Part shown: piece after piece, positions 26,981 to 35,590 of the stretch | Numbering within the stretch: the stretch's first letter is position 1 | Layout: each line of letters opens with the position of its first letter | Assembly: GCA_035502185.1 (NCBI GenBank) | Contig: DATJUT010000063.1 | Coordinates: forward strand, 1-64,000 | Origin: Gemmatimonadales bacterium | GTDB taxonomy: Bacteria; Gemmatimonadota; Gemmatimonadetes; Gemmatimonadales; JACORV01 | Direction of reading: 5' to 3' | DNA length: 64,000 nt | Made by a program: the position numbers and the translations under genes | Notes under the pieces: generated by a model | What the model was told of the DNA's origin: nothing | The model's database searches: none | Seen by the model: the letters and a program-made list of their open reading frames with translations, nothing else

Positions 26981-27820
26981 TTGAACACCCTCGCCTTCAG
27001 CGCGACCCTCGCCGCGGCAGCCTTCTGCGCCGGCTTCCTGGGCTCCCTCACGGGCCTGGGGGGCGGGTTCATCGTCACGCCGGTGCTCACGATCCTGTTC
27101 GGCGCCGACATCCGCTACGCCATCGGGGCCTCGCTCGTGTCGATCATCGCCACGAGCTCGGGGGCGGCGGCCGCCTACGTGAAGGAGGGGTTCACCAACC
27201 TCCGCGTGGGGATGCTGCTCGAGATCGCCACCGTGACCGGCGCGCTGGTGGGCGCATCCCTGGTCACGGCGCTCCCGACGCGCGCGCTGTTCGTCGTGTT
27301 CGGGCTGGTGCTGCTGGCCTCGGCCTATCTCACCACCCGGCCGCACGCCGAGCACCTCACGGCCGGCCTGCCGCCCGATCGCCTCGCGTCCCGGTTGCGG
27401 CTCGACTCGGAGTACCCCACGCCCGCGGGGCCGCTGCGCTACCGCGTGCGCCACGTCCCCGGGGGCTTCGTGCTCATGTGGGTCGCGGGGGTGCTGTCGG
27501 GGCTGCTCGGCATCGGCTCCGGGGCCGTGAAGGTGTTGGCGATGGACCAGGTGATGTACCTCCCGTTCAAGGTCTCCACGGCCACGAGCAACTTCATGAT
27601 CGGCGTGACGGCGGCGGCCAGCGCCGGCATCTACCTGCGCCACGGGTTCGTGGACCCCGCCCTCGCGATGCCGGTGACGCTGGGCGTGCTGGCGGGGTCC
27701 GTGGTCGGCGCCCGGCTCCTGTTCGGAGCAAAGACCACGCGGCTCAGGCTGCTGTTCGCGGCCGCGCTCGTCGCGGTCGCCCTGGAGATGATCTACAAGG
27801 GCGCGGCGGGAGGCCGGTAG
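26981..27820 (+). CDS. TauE/SafE-family transporter
   Basis: This is a TauE/SafE family membrane protein of about 279 residues with eight or so helices in two repeated halves. The first half has FLGSLTGLGGGFIVTPVL and the second VLSGLLGIGSGAVKVLAMD, the paired family signatures. Relatives export sulfite or organosulfonates. The start is uncertain: TTG at 26981 leaves room for the divergent promoter, whereas GTG at 26933 would lie only 12 bases from the opposing YpdA start. It is followed after one base by a DUF1634 gene, its usual partner. Confidence 0.88.
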   Translation: MNTLAFSATLAAAAFCAGFLGSLTGLGGGFIVTPVLTILFGADIRYAIGASLVSIIATSSGAAAAYVKEGFTNLRVGMLLEIATVTGALVGASLVTALPTRALFVVFGLVLLASAYLTTRPHAEHLTAGLPPDRLASRLRLDSEYPTPAGPLRYRVRHVPGGFVLMWVAGVLSGLLGIGSGAVKVLAMDQVMYLPFKVSTATSNFMIGVTAAASAGIYLRHGFVDPALAMPVTLGVLAGSVVGARLLFGAKTTRLRLLFAAALVAVALEMIYKGAAGGR

Positions 27821-27821
27821 C

Positions 27822-28202
27822 ATGCGCGTGCCGTGGCGCGACGTGAAGGACGCCGACGTACAGCAGGCGGTGGGCAACCTGCTGCGCGCGGGGGTCCTCC
27901 TGGCCGCGGCGGTCGTGCTCGCGGGCGGCGCGATCTTCCTGTGGCGCCACGGCGGGGCGGCGGCGGACTACCACGTGTTCCGCGGCGAGCCGGTCTACCT
28001 CGACCACCTCGGCGCCATCCTGCACGACGCGGCTTCGGGCGGCGGCCGCGGCATCATCCAGCTCGGGCTGCTGGTCCTCGTGGCGACGCCGGTGGCGCGG
28101 GTGGCGTTCACGGCCGTCGCCTTCGCCTTCGAGCGGGACCGCACCTACACGCTCGTCGCCCTGCTGGTGCTGGTGCTGCTTCTCAAGAGCCTCGCCGGCT
28201 GA
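27822..28202 (+). CDS. DUF1634 membrane protein
   Basis: This 126-residue protein has three membrane helices: GVLLAAAVVLAGGAIFLW, a segment ending in LGLLVLVATPVARVAFT, and LVALLVLVLLLKSLAG. The N-terminal VGNLLRAGVLLA and the HVFRGEPVYL loop fit DUF1634. This family commonly accompanies TauE/SafE genes and may be a small subunit of the transporter. ATG 27822 follows the TauE/SafE stop by one base, so the two are co-translated. Confidence 0.85.
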   Translation: MRVPWRDVKDADVQQAVGNLLRAGVLLAAAVVLAGGAIFLWRHGGAAADYHVFRGEPVYLDHLGAILHDAASGGGRGIIQLGLLVLVATPVARVAFTAVAFAFERDRTYTLVALLVLVLLLKSLAG

Positions 28203-28204
28203 CG

Positions 28205-28237
28205 GATCCCGGGCTCGTCGGCGCCCGCCGCGGGATC
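28205..28237. terminator. GC-rich hairpin at convergent junction
   Basis: GATCCCG (28205-28211) pairs with CGGGATC (28231-28237), with further GGGC/GCCC pairing inside. It lies between the convergent DUF1634 and dehydrogenase genes, touching the latter's stop. There is no U-tract on either strand, so termination by this hairpin alone is uncertain. Confidence 0.4.
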
Positions 28238-29261
28238 AGGCGTGCGGGCGCGCCGGCGCCGGCGCTGGTGGCGCCAGGGCGGGGACGAGAACCGCGGCGC
28301 CCCGGACCCGGCCCGCGCGCAGCAGGTCGAGCGCCTCGCCGGCCCGCTCGAGCGGAAAGGGCTGAACGGAGGTGCGCACGGGGACGCGCGGGGCGAGGGC
28401 GAGGAACTGCTCGCCGTCCTGCCGGGTGAGGTTCGCCACGGAGCGCACCACGCGCTCCCCCCAGAGCAGCTCGTAGGGAAACGCCGGGATGTCGCTCATG
28501 TGAATGCCCGCGCAGACCACCGTGCCGCCGCGATCCACCGCCTTCAGGGCGGCCGGGACGAGGGCGCCGACGGGAGCGTAGATGATCGCGGCGTCGAGCG
28601 GTTCGGGGGGCTGGTCGCCGGAGGAGCCGGTCCACGCCGCCCCGAGCTGCCGCGCGAAGCGGGCGGCTTCCTCGTCGCCCGGGCGCGTGAACGCGAAGAC
28701 GCGGCGTCCCTGCGCGCGCGCGAGCTGCGCGACGATGTGGGCGGCGGCGCCGAACCCGTAGATGCCGAGGCGCTCGGCCGCATCGCCCGCGGCCAAAAGC
28801 GAGCGGTAGCCGATGAGGCCGGCGCACAGCAGCGGTGCGGTCTCGGCCGGATCGGCGTCGGGCAGGGCGAAGCAGTAGCGCTCGTCGGCGATCGCGTACT
28901 CGGCGTAGCCGCCGTCGATGTCGTAGCCGGTGAACCGCGCCCTGGCGCAGAGGTTCTCGCGGCCGGCGCGGCACTGCGGGCACTCGCCGCAGGTCCAACC
29001 GAGCCACGGCACTCCGACGCGGTCGCCGGCGGCGAAGCGGGTGGCGAGCGGGCCGCCGGCGACCACTTCGGCCACGATCTCGTGGCCCAGCACGAGGGGG
29101 AGCTTCGGCTTCGGCAGCTCGCCGTCGAGCACGTGGAGGTCGGTCCGGCACACGCCGCATGCCAGCACCCGCAGCAGCAGCTGACCGGGCCCCGGCACGG
29201 GGTCCCCGAGATCGGCCGCGACGAGCGGCCGGCCCGCCGCCTCGAGGAGCATCGCGCGCAT
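28236..29261 (-). CDS. Zinc-dependent alcohol dehydrogenase
   Basis: This is a 341-residue medium-chain zinc dehydrogenase. Catalytic zinc ligands are seen in CGVCRTDLH and GHEIV. The structural zinc lobe has all four cysteines in CGECPQCRAGRENLC. The nucleotide fold has GIYGFGAAAHI and the C-terminal half resembles the AdhA/propanol-preferring group. ATG 29261 is used; ATG 29252 is possible, while starts further upstream cross into the divergent gene. It is unrelated by position to the truncated dehydrogenase at the left edge. The substrate is not determined. Confidence 0.92.
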   Translation of the reverse strand: MRAMLLEAAGRPLVAADLGDPVPGPGQLLLRVLACGVCRTDLHVLDGELPKPKLPLVLGHEIVAEVVAGGPLATRFAAGDRVGVPWLGWTCGECPQCRAGRENLCARARFTGYDIDGGYAEYAIADERYCFALPDADPAETAPLLCAGLIGYRSLLAAGDAAERLGIYGFGAAAHIVAQLARAQGRRVFAFTRPGDEEAARFARQLGAAWTGSSGDQPPEPLDAAIIYAPVGALVPAALKAVDRGGTVVCAGIHMSDIPAFPYELLWGERVVRSVANLTRQDGEQFLALAPRVPVRTSVQPFPLERAGEALDLLRAGRVRGAAVLVPALAPPAPAPARPHA

Positions 29262-29268
29262 CCGTCTG

Positions 29269-29274
29269 TATAGT
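29269..29274 (+). promoter_or_regulatory. -10 element of a probable leaderless gene
   Basis: TATAGT is followed by exactly six bases and then the GTG start at 29281. Only 19 bases separate this start from the divergent dehydrogenase start, leaving no room for a leader or a ribosome binding site. Transcription would begin at or next to the GTG. Confidence 0.5.
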
Positions 29275-29280
29275 ACATTC

Positions 29281-30774
29281 GTGGCCGTGCGCCGCACCCT
29301 CGTGACCGTGCTGTCCGGGGCCCTGGCGTGCGTCGGCGTGCTCGCGGTGACGGAGCCTCCGGGGCCCGGACTCGATCCCGACACCATGTCCTACGTCGGC
29401 GCCGCCGAGTCGCTGGCCCGGCACCATACGCTGCGCGTTCCCGCGGGGCCGTGGTCCGCGGCCGACAGCACCGCGGCGCTCGGGCACTTCCCCCCGGGCT
29501 TCCCGGTCGCCATCGCGGTTCCCGTCGCGCTGGGGGCGCCGCCGGTGCAGGCGGCCCGCGGCGTCGAGGCCGCGGCGGCGTTCGCGACGGTCGCGTTGGC
29601 GGCGTGGCTCGTCGGCGCCGCGGCCGGTCCGGGCGCCGGGCTCCTGGCCGGGGCCGTGTTCCTGGTGACGCCCAGCTTCGCCTTCGACCACTGGCAGGTG
29701 GTGAGCGAGCCGCTGTGCCTGGCCCTGCTGCTGGCCACGCTGGTGCTGATGACGATCTCGGAGCGGCCCTGGACCTACGGCCTCACCGCGGCCGCCGCGG
29801 GGATGGTGCGCTACGCGGCGTTCGCCAGCACCGGGGCGGTGGTGCTGTGGGCCTGGGGCCTCTCCGGCAGCCGGGCGGAGCGGCTGCGCCGGGCCGTCGT
29901 GGCGGCGGCCCCCTCCATCGCGCTGCAGTTCGCCTGGTGGCTGCGGACCGCGGCGGAGTCGGGCGAGGTGCGGAGCTTCGGCCTGCGGGGCGGGTGGGGG
30001 CCGACGCTCCGCGAGCTGGCGGGCACCCTTGGCGCGTGGCTCGCGCCGTCCGTCCCGCTCGGGTGGCTGGCGGCGTCGGTCGCGGTGGCCGTGGGCGGAT
30101 TCGGACTGGCCATGATGGTGCGGGTGGCTCGCGCGGGCCCGGAGCCGGCGGTCGCGCCGCGCCGGGTGGTGGGGGCGGCGGGCCTGCTGGCGGCGTGCTA
30201 TGCGGGGCTGGTCGTGTTCTCCCGTCTGTTCGTGGACCGCACGATCCCGTTCGATGAGCGGCTGCTGTCACCGTTCATCGTCCTGGCGCAGCTCGCCGTG
30301 GTCACGGCGTTCGGCGCGGCGTGGCGGCAGTGGAAGCGCGGCGCGCGCGTCGCGGTCGCGCTGCTGTGGCTGCTCTGGCTCGCGGGCTCGGCGCGCGCCA
30401 CGATCCTGGCGGTCGGCGACGCGCTCGACGGCGGCTGGGGATATGCGAGCGACGAGTGGCGTGGCTCGAGGCTGGGCGAGTGGCTGCGCACCGAGGGGCG
30501 CGACGCGGCGATCTTCTCCAACAACACGGCCACCGCGTACTTCGTGACGGGCCGGCCGACGCGCGACGTGCCCGAGACGCTCGACGCGGATTCCGTGGCG
30601 GCGTTCGGGCAGGTGCTCCGTCGGCGGAACGGGCTGCTGGTTCGCTTCCCCTTCGACCTCAGGAGCGGCGCGCCGCCCGATTCGCTCGCCAACCGCCTGG
30701 GGCTCAGGGAGATGGCCCGGTTCCCGGACGGCGTGGTGTGGGGCCCGGGCGCCGAGGGCCGGCGGCGGCGGTGA
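29281..30774 (+). CDS. Polytopic membrane protein, GT-C glycosyltransferase-like
   Basis: This 497-residue protein has about ten to twelve membrane helices. An acidic motif in the first external loop (GLDPDTMSYVGAAESLA) resembles the DxD region of GT-C/ArnT-like glycosyltransferases, as does HFPPGFPVAIA. The C-terminal ~110 residues form a soluble domain (RDAAIFSNNTATAYFVTGR). No named family member can be fixed. It starts with GTG at 29281 and appears leaderless. The following S46 peptidase has its own promoter. Confidence 0.7.
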   Translation: MAVRRTLVTVLSGALACVGVLAVTEPPGPGLDPDTMSYVGAAESLARHHTLRVPAGPWSAADSTAALGHFPPGFPVAIAVPVALGAPPVQAARGVEAAAAFATVALAAWLVGAAAGPGAGLLAGAVFLVTPSFAFDHWQVVSEPLCLALLLATLVLMTISERPWTYGLTAAAAGMVRYAAFASTGAVVLWAWGLSGSRAERLRRAVVAAAPSIALQFAWWLRTAAESGEVRSFGLRGGWGPTLRELAGTLGAWLAPSVPLGWLAASVAVAVGGFGLAMMVRVARAGPEPAVAPRRVVGAAGLLAACYAGLVVFSRLFVDRTIPFDERLLSPFIVLAQLAVVTAFGAAWRQWKRGARVAVALLWLLWLAGSARATILAVGDALDGGWGYASDEWRGSRLGEWLRTEGRDAAIFSNNTATAYFVTGRPTRDVPETLDADSVAAFGQVLRRRNGLLVRFPFDLRSGAPPDSLANRLGLREMARFPDGVVWGPGAEGRRRR

Positions 30775-30838
30775 AGGGCCGCGACGCGGCGCGACGCCGG
30801 CCCGGGTGGCCACTGCAACGCCGGCTGGCGCGGGCTCG

Positions 30839-30846
30839 TATAGAAT
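30839..30846 (+). promoter_or_regulatory. Probable -10 region of the S46 peptidase gene
   Basis: TATAGAAT stands in an otherwise GC-rich intergenic stretch, 52 bases before the S46 start codon. No good -35 match is seen. It would give a leader of about 45 bases. Confidence 0.4.
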
Positions 30847-30898
30847 TTGCGACGGCCGCAGGCGTTGCTTCAGATCCCGCCTTCAACGGAGAGTTCCC

Positions 30899-33004
30899 AT
30901 GCATCGAGTGCGCATCGCTCCTGTGATGTTCCTGGCCCTCAGCCTGGGTGCCGCCGCGGCCCTCCGCGCGCAGCAGCCGGCGACGGCCGAGTACCCGGGG
31001 ATCGAGACCGGGAAGATGTGGACCTTCGACGCGCCGCCGCTGGACTACTGGGCCCATCGCTACAACTTCCGCCCCAGCCAGGACTGGCTCGATCACGTGC
31101 GCCTGTCGGCCGGCCGGCTGCCGGGCTGCTCGGCGTCGTTCGTCTCGCCCGACGGCCTGGTGATGAGCAACCACCACTGCGGCCGCGGCTGCATCGACGC
31201 CGTGACCAAGCCCGGTGAGGATCTGCTGCGGGACGGCTTCTACGCCAGGACGCGCGACGATGAGCGGCCGTGTCCGGGGATGTCCCTCGACCAGCTGCTC
31301 GCCATCACCGACGTCACCGACAGCGTCAGCGCGGCCATTCCGGCGGGAACGCCGGCCGGCCGGGCGGCGACCCTGCGCGACGCCGCGATCAAGGGGCTCG
31401 AGGACCGCTGCCAGGGCGGCGCGGCCGACGTCCGCTGCCAGGTCGTCACCATGTACGCGGGCGGTCAGTACAAGCTGTACCGGTTCCGGCACTACACCGA
31501 CCTGAGACTGGTGTTCGCAGTCGAGAGCCAGACCGGGTTCTTCGGGGGTGACCCGGACAACTTCACCTACCCGCGCTACGACCTCGACATGTCCATCGTG
31601 CGCGTGTACGTGAACGGCCAGCCCGCGCACACCGAGTACTTCCGCTGGAGCCCGAACGGTTCGAGCGACCACGAGCTGGTGTTCGCGGTCGGCAATCCCG
31701 GAGGGACGGGCCGGCTCAACACGGTGGCCCAGATGGAGTACCTGCGCGACGTGCAGTATCCGGCGAACCTGCGCCAGCTGGCGGACCGGATCCGGATCGC
31801 GCATCAGCTTTCCAACCTGAGCGAGGGCCGGGCTCGCGTCCTGCGCAACTTGATCTTCGGCCTCGAGAACTCCTACAAGGCGATCGACGGGTACCAGGCC
31901 GGCCTCACCAATCCGGCCATGATGGCGCACAAGCGGGAGTGGGAGCGGAACTTCCGCGCCAAGGTGGACGCGAACCCCGAGTGGAAGCGGCTGTATGGCA
32001 GCGCGTGGGACGAGAGCGCGGCCGTGTGGCACCAGCTCGGCCAGCTGGCCGTGCGGCGGCGCTACTACGCGTTCGACGCCTATGGCGCCCGGCTGCTGCA
32101 GCTCGCGGCCTACATCGTGCGCCAGCCGGCGGAGGCCGCCAAGCCCGACAGCGAGCGCCTGCTGATGTATCGCGACTCGATGCAGCAGCGAGTGCAGGGA
32201 ATGGTCGCGGCGCCGGTGGACACGGCGTCCGAGATCATGACGCTGGCCGCCTACTTCGGGCAGCTGCAGAAGGACATGCCCGCCGCCGACCCGCTGGTCA
32301 GGATGGTGCTGGCCGGCCGCACGCCCGAAGTGGCGGCGCGCGAGATGGTCACGGGCAGCCAGCTCCTCACGGCGGACCAGCGGCAGGCCCTGATCCAGGG
32401 CGGCGCCGCGGCGGTGAAGGCCTCGACCGACCCGTTCATCAGGCTGGCGGCCTTCATCGACCCGGTGGAACGGCAGATCACGAAGCAGGTGACCGACCTC
32501 AACGCCCGCGACGCGCAGGCGTCCGAGCGCATCGCCCGCGCGCTGCTGGCGGTGTTCGGCAACACCGTCTCGCCCGATGCCACGTTCAGCCTGCGGATCC
32601 AGGACGGCGAAGTGATGGGGTATCCGTACAACGGCACCGTCGCTCCGCCGTTCACGACCTTCTACGGCCTGTACGACCGGTTCTACAGCTTCGGGCAGAA
32701 GTCGCCGTTCGACCTGACGCCGCGCTGGGTGTCGCATCGCGATTCGCTCAACCTGTCCACCCCGTTCGACGCGGTGTCGACCTGCGACATCATCGGCGGC
32801 AACTCGGGCAGCCCGGTGATCAACAAGAACGCGGAGATCGTCGGGTTGGTCTTCGACGGCAACATCGAGGACCAGCCGCTCCGCTTCCTCTACTCGGAGG
32901 CGGTGGGGCGCGCCGTGTGGGTGGATTCCCGCGGCATCATCGAGGCGCTCCGGCACGTGTACGACGCCGGTGCGCTGGCCGACGAGATGACGGGCAAGCG
33001 CTAG
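30899..33004 (+). CDS. S46-family dipeptidyl-peptidase (DPP7-like)
   Basis: This is a 701-residue exported serine peptidase removing dipeptides from peptide N-termini. The signal peptide ends near ALRAQQ. The catalytic His is in SNHHCGRG (residues 90-97), the Asp is in the PRYDLDMS region, and the nucleophile Ser636 is in GGNSGSPV. Eighteen residues after the Ser is Gly654 (FDGN). In this family Gly at that point marks DPP7, which prefers hydrophobic P1 residues, and Arg marks the Asp/Glu-specific DPP11. ATG 30899 starts the signal peptide. It probably feeds on extracellular protein, complementing the M28B peptidase. Confidence 0.95.
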   Translation: MHRVRIAPVMFLALSLGAAAALRAQQPATAEYPGIETGKMWTFDAPPLDYWAHRYNFRPSQDWLDHVRLSAGRLPGCSASFVSPDGLVMSNHHCGRGCIDAVTKPGEDLLRDGFYARTRDDERPCPGMSLDQLLAITDVTDSVSAAIPAGTPAGRAATLRDAAIKGLEDRCQGGAADVRCQVVTMYAGGQYKLYRFRHYTDLRLVFAVESQTGFFGGDPDNFTYPRYDLDMSIVRVYVNGQPAHTEYFRWSPNGSSDHELVFAVGNPGGTGRLNTVAQMEYLRDVQYPANLRQLADRIRIAHQLSNLSEGRARVLRNLIFGLENSYKAIDGYQAGLTNPAMMAHKREWERNFRAKVDANPEWKRLYGSAWDESAAVWHQLGQLAVRRRYYAFDAYGARLLQLAAYIVRQPAEAAKPDSERLLMYRDSMQQRVQGMVAAPVDTASEIMTLAAYFGQLQKDMPAADPLVRMVLAGRTPEVAAREMVTGSQLLTADQRQALIQGGAAAVKASTDPFIRLAAFIDPVERQITKQVTDLNARDAQASERIARALLAVFGNTVSPDATFSLRIQDGEVMGYPYNGTVAPPFTTFYGLYDRFYSFGQKSPFDLTPRWVSHRDSLNLSTPFDAVSTCDIIGGNSGSPVINKNAEIVGLVFDGNIEDQPLRFLYSEAVGRAVWVDSRGIIEALRHVYDAGALADEMTGKR

Positions 33005-33021
33005 GGCCCAGGCTCGCTCGT

Positions 33022-33058
33022 GCGCCCGGACTCCGGCGACGTCGCGGAGTCCGGGCGC
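33022..33058 (+). terminator. Long GC hairpin after S46 gene
   Basis: A perfect 14-bp stem (33022-33035 with 33045-33058) closes a 9-base loop that is itself largely self-complementary. TTCGTTT follows. It lies 17 bases after the S46 stop and is the most terminator-like structure in the window. Confidence 0.7.
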
Positions 33059-33159
33059 TTCGTTTGGGAGCGCTCCCGGGGGTCCCCCGCCGGGCGCGCA
33101 CGCCGGCCGAGAGGGTCCGTCCGGGGGGCCAACTCGCCGTCTGGCAACCATTTCCACTC

Positions 33160-33188
33160 TTGCTCGTGATTCCGGGCGTTCTTATCAT
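33160..33188 (+). promoter_or_regulatory. Promoter of the TPR gene
   Basis: TTGCTC (33160-33165) and TATCAT (33183-33188) are spaced by 17 bases. The predicted start is about 25 bases before the ATG at 33219, and GGGGGAG at 33203-33209 can serve as ribosome binding site. Confidence 0.5.
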
Positions 33189-33218
33189 TGCACAACCTTC
33201 CCGGGGGAGTCCTGCTCG

Positions 33219-34340
33219 ATGTCCGATCCGTTCCTTAGCTCGGACGAATACGATGAGCGAGCTCACCAGCTGTACAACGAGGGACGATACGACGAAGCGG
33301 TAGGCGTACTGAAGGAAGGTCTGGCGGTCTATCCCGACGCGCTGGAGCTGCTCGTCGGCCTGGGCTATGCGCGCCTGGCGCGCGAGGAATACGCCTGGTC
33401 GCGGCAGAGCTTCGAGGCGTCGCTGAAGGTCGAGCCGGATCACGAAGACGCGCTGGCAGGGCTCGGCGAGGTGCTCCTGAAGCTCGGCGCGCGCGACGCG
33501 GGGCTGAAGTGCTTCGACCGCGTCCTGGAGCTGGGTTTCAAGGACGACCTGGACATCGTGCTGCAGATGGGCCGCGCGCTGTTCCGGGAGGGGATGGTGG
33601 AGGGGGCGCGCCGCTTCTTCGAGATCGCGCTGCTTTCCCATCCGGCGAGCGCGGAGGCGGCTGCCTGCGTGGGCTACGCCGCCCACCGGCTCTCGGCCGA
33701 GACGGACGCGCTGCGCTGGCTGCGCCACGCGCTCGAGCTCGACCCCAAGCACACGGAAGCGCGGATCTACCTGGCCAACCTGCTCTACGATCGCGGCGAG
33801 TACGAGCCGTCGCTGGCCGAATTCGAGCGCACCGAGCCCGACGACCACTGGGACGAGCTCGGGATCTGGCGGCTGATCGAGCTCAAGCGCAGCGTCTACC
33901 GGCTTCCCGAGGACGATCCCGAGCTGAAGCCGTGGCTGGTGCGGCTCGCGGACCTGGCCGGTGACGCCGACGCGACGGACCTCCTGCTGGCGGAGATCGA
34001 GGCCGCCGGGCCCGACGGAACGGGCTCCCGCGATCCCGCGCAACTGGAGCTGTTCGGCACGCTCGTGACCGAGCTACAGGCGATGCACCGGCAGAAGCGC
34101 GGCTTCGAGGTCCACCGCGTCACGACCAGCGACGGCGTCACCTACGTCGGGACCTGGGAGGACATCGTCGCCGGGATGAGGGACGACGACCAGGCGTACT
34201 CGGGGCGGCCCATCGAGGAGTTCCTGGCCGGGGCGGCGGCGCGCGCCACGCGGCTCACCGGCGTGAGCGTGCCGGCCACGGACGCCGAAGCGTTCCTGCG
34301 GGGCTACGCGGATGCGGGGTTGGTGAGGATACTGAGGTAG
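33219..34340 (+). CDS. Tetratricopeptide-repeat protein
   Basis: This 373-residue cytosolic protein has no signal peptide. At least five TPR units cover residues ~10-210: AHQLYNEGRYDEAVGVLKEG, LGYARLAREEYAWSRQSFEA, LGEVLLKLGARDAGLKCFDR, then GRALFREGMVEGARRFFEIA and ANLLYDRGEYEPSLAEFER. The C-terminal 130 residues are not a TPR and contain FEVHRVTTSDGVTYVGTWED, which I do not recognise. Such proteins are protein-protein adaptors. It is monocistronic between a clear promoter and a convergent hairpin. Confidence 0.88.
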   Translation: MSDPFLSSDEYDERAHQLYNEGRYDEAVGVLKEGLAVYPDALELLVGLGYARLAREEYAWSRQSFEASLKVEPDHEDALAGLGEVLLKLGARDAGLKCFDRVLELGFKDDLDIVLQMGRALFREGMVEGARRFFEIALLSHPASAEAAACVGYAAHRLSAETDALRWLRHALELDPKHTEARIYLANLLYDRGEYEPSLAEFERTEPDDHWDELGIWRLIELKRSVYRLPEDDPELKPWLVRLADLAGDADATDLLLAEIEAAGPDGTGSRDPAQLELFGTLVTELQAMHRQKRGFEVHRVTTSDGVTYVGTWEDIVAGMRDDDQAYSGRPIEEFLAGAAARATRLTGVSVPATDAEAFLRGYADAGLVRILR

Positions 34341-34350
34341 GAACGGCAGT

Positions 34351-34410
34351 TGGTGGCTGGTGGGTGGTAGGTCGTGGTTGCCACCACCCACCACCTACCA
34401 CCTACCACCC
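34351..34410. terminator. Repetitive inverted repeat between convergent genes
   Basis: A run of G/T-rich units (34351-34377) is mirrored by C/A-rich units (34381-34410). GGGTGGTAGGT at 34362-34372 pairs with ACCTACCACCC at 34400-34410, and GTGG/CCAC pair inside. The base bias is unlike the flanking coding DNA. It could stop transcription from both the TPR and lipoprotein genes. Confidence 0.45.
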
Positions 34411-34417
34411 GTAGGCA

Positions 34418-35509
34418 TCACGGGCACGCATTCCCCCACGTCACCAGCGGCGCGCTGAAGGTGTAGATGGCCGAGAGGGTGTCCGGGGCGCCGCCCGAGC
34501 CCAGCTGTCCGTTCACGATCCCCCGCATGCGGAGCACCATCCGGCCGGACACGACCGCGTAGCCGGTGCGAGCGGCGTAGCTCGTGACGTGCGCCGTCCC
34601 GCCCTGAAGCGAGAACAAGGCCGTGGGCTGGGTCAGGCTGGTCGCGTCGGAGTAGGTGGCGAACGGCCGGGGCGGATGGCACTGCAGCTTCGCGACGAGC
34701 TCGCTCGAGTTCAGCGAGTCGAGGGGCAGGATCGCCGTTCCGGCCACGGCCACCGTGTCCACGTACGCGAGCGCCTTGATGCCGCTGTCGCCGATCTCGA
34801 CGGCGGGCTGCCCGTTGGTGCGCGTGAAGTTGATCGCGCGCGCCGGAAGCCGCGCCCGCACCTCCTTGGGGCCCGACAGCCACAGGTACGCGCTGCCGGT
34901 CACCGAGTCGGACGGGCTGTACACGTCCGCCGCGCCCCGGCCCTGGAAGCCGCACGCCGACAGCGACAGGCTGGCCCGGCCGACGGCCTTCGCCGTCACG
35001 AGGCCGGTCGCGTCCAGCTGCGCGGCGGTGGTGTCGAGGGGGGCGATCACGGGCGTGCGGGCCGGCACCTGCCCGCCGGAGGTCCGGCGCAGGCGAGCGC
35101 CCAGCGTGATCGTGTCGCCGGGTGCGAGCACCACGCTGTCGGGCACGAACTCGGGCACGAGGTCGGAGGGCACGTCGAGCGTCGCGGGCGCGCTGTGCGC
35201 TCCGCCGTAGGTGGCGGCGATCGCGGTCGAGCCGGTGGTGAGGGCGCGGGCCACGCCGCGCGAGGGATCGATCGACGCGACTTGCGGCGTGCCGGAGCTC
35301 CAGGCGGGCACGGCACCCGTCACGGGCCGGCCCGAGCCGTCCAGGACCTGCGCCGTGAAGGCCTGGCTGTCGCCGACGCACAGGGCGGCGGAGGACGGCT
35401 GGATGGTGACGGTGTAGCCGGGGCCCTCGCCGCCCCCTCCGCCGGAGCAGGCGAAGAGCGCGGCAGCGCACGACAGAGCGGCGGCGATGCTGGGGGCGCG
35501 GGGCACCAT
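34418..35509 (-). CDS. Lipoprotein with bacterial Ig-like (BIG2) domains
   Basis: This 363-residue exported lipoprotein has a signal peptide with a lipobox (ALFACSGGGGG). A Big_2-type immunoglobulin-like domain covers ~32-115 (VTIQPSSAALCVGDSQAF, WSSGTPQVASIDPSRGVARA, GSTAIAATYGG). A second, weaker domain follows (VPDSVVLAPGDTITLGARL with DTTAAQLDATGLVTAKAVG). The C-terminal ~150 residues are unassigned. It starts at ATG 35509. It would be anchored in the outer or inner membrane, facing the periplasm or surface. Function is unknown. Confidence 0.82.
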   Translation of the reverse strand: MVPRAPSIAAALSCAAALFACSGGGGGEGPGYTVTIQPSSAALCVGDSQAFTAQVLDGSGRPVTGAVPAWSSGTPQVASIDPSRGVARALTTGSTAIAATYGGAHSAPATLDVPSDLVPEFVPDSVVLAPGDTITLGARLRRTSGGQVPARTPVIAPLDTTAAQLDATGLVTAKAVGRASLSLSACGFQGRGAADVYSPSDSVTGSAYLWLSGPKEVRARLPARAINFTRTNGQPAVEIGDSGIKALAYVDTVAVAGTAILPLDSLNSSELVAKLQCHPPRPFATYSDATSLTQPTALFSLQGGTAHVTSYAARTGYAVVSGRMVLRMRGIVNGQLGSGGAPDTLSAIYTFSAPLVTWGNACP

Positions 35510-35578
35510 CGGTGGCCCAGTCTACACGCGGCCGCCGCGAATGCCAAGCGCACGCTTGTTCCTCCTCCGGCCCGCATC

Positions 35579-35584
35579 TAGGTT
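35579..35584 (+). promoter_or_regulatory. -10-like element of a probable leaderless gene
   Basis: TAGGTT is followed by six bases and then GTG at 35591, with no Shine-Dalgarno sequence. The arrangement is the same as at 29269-29281 and similar to that at 14886. Confidence 0.45.
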
Positions 35585-35590
35585 CTGTCA

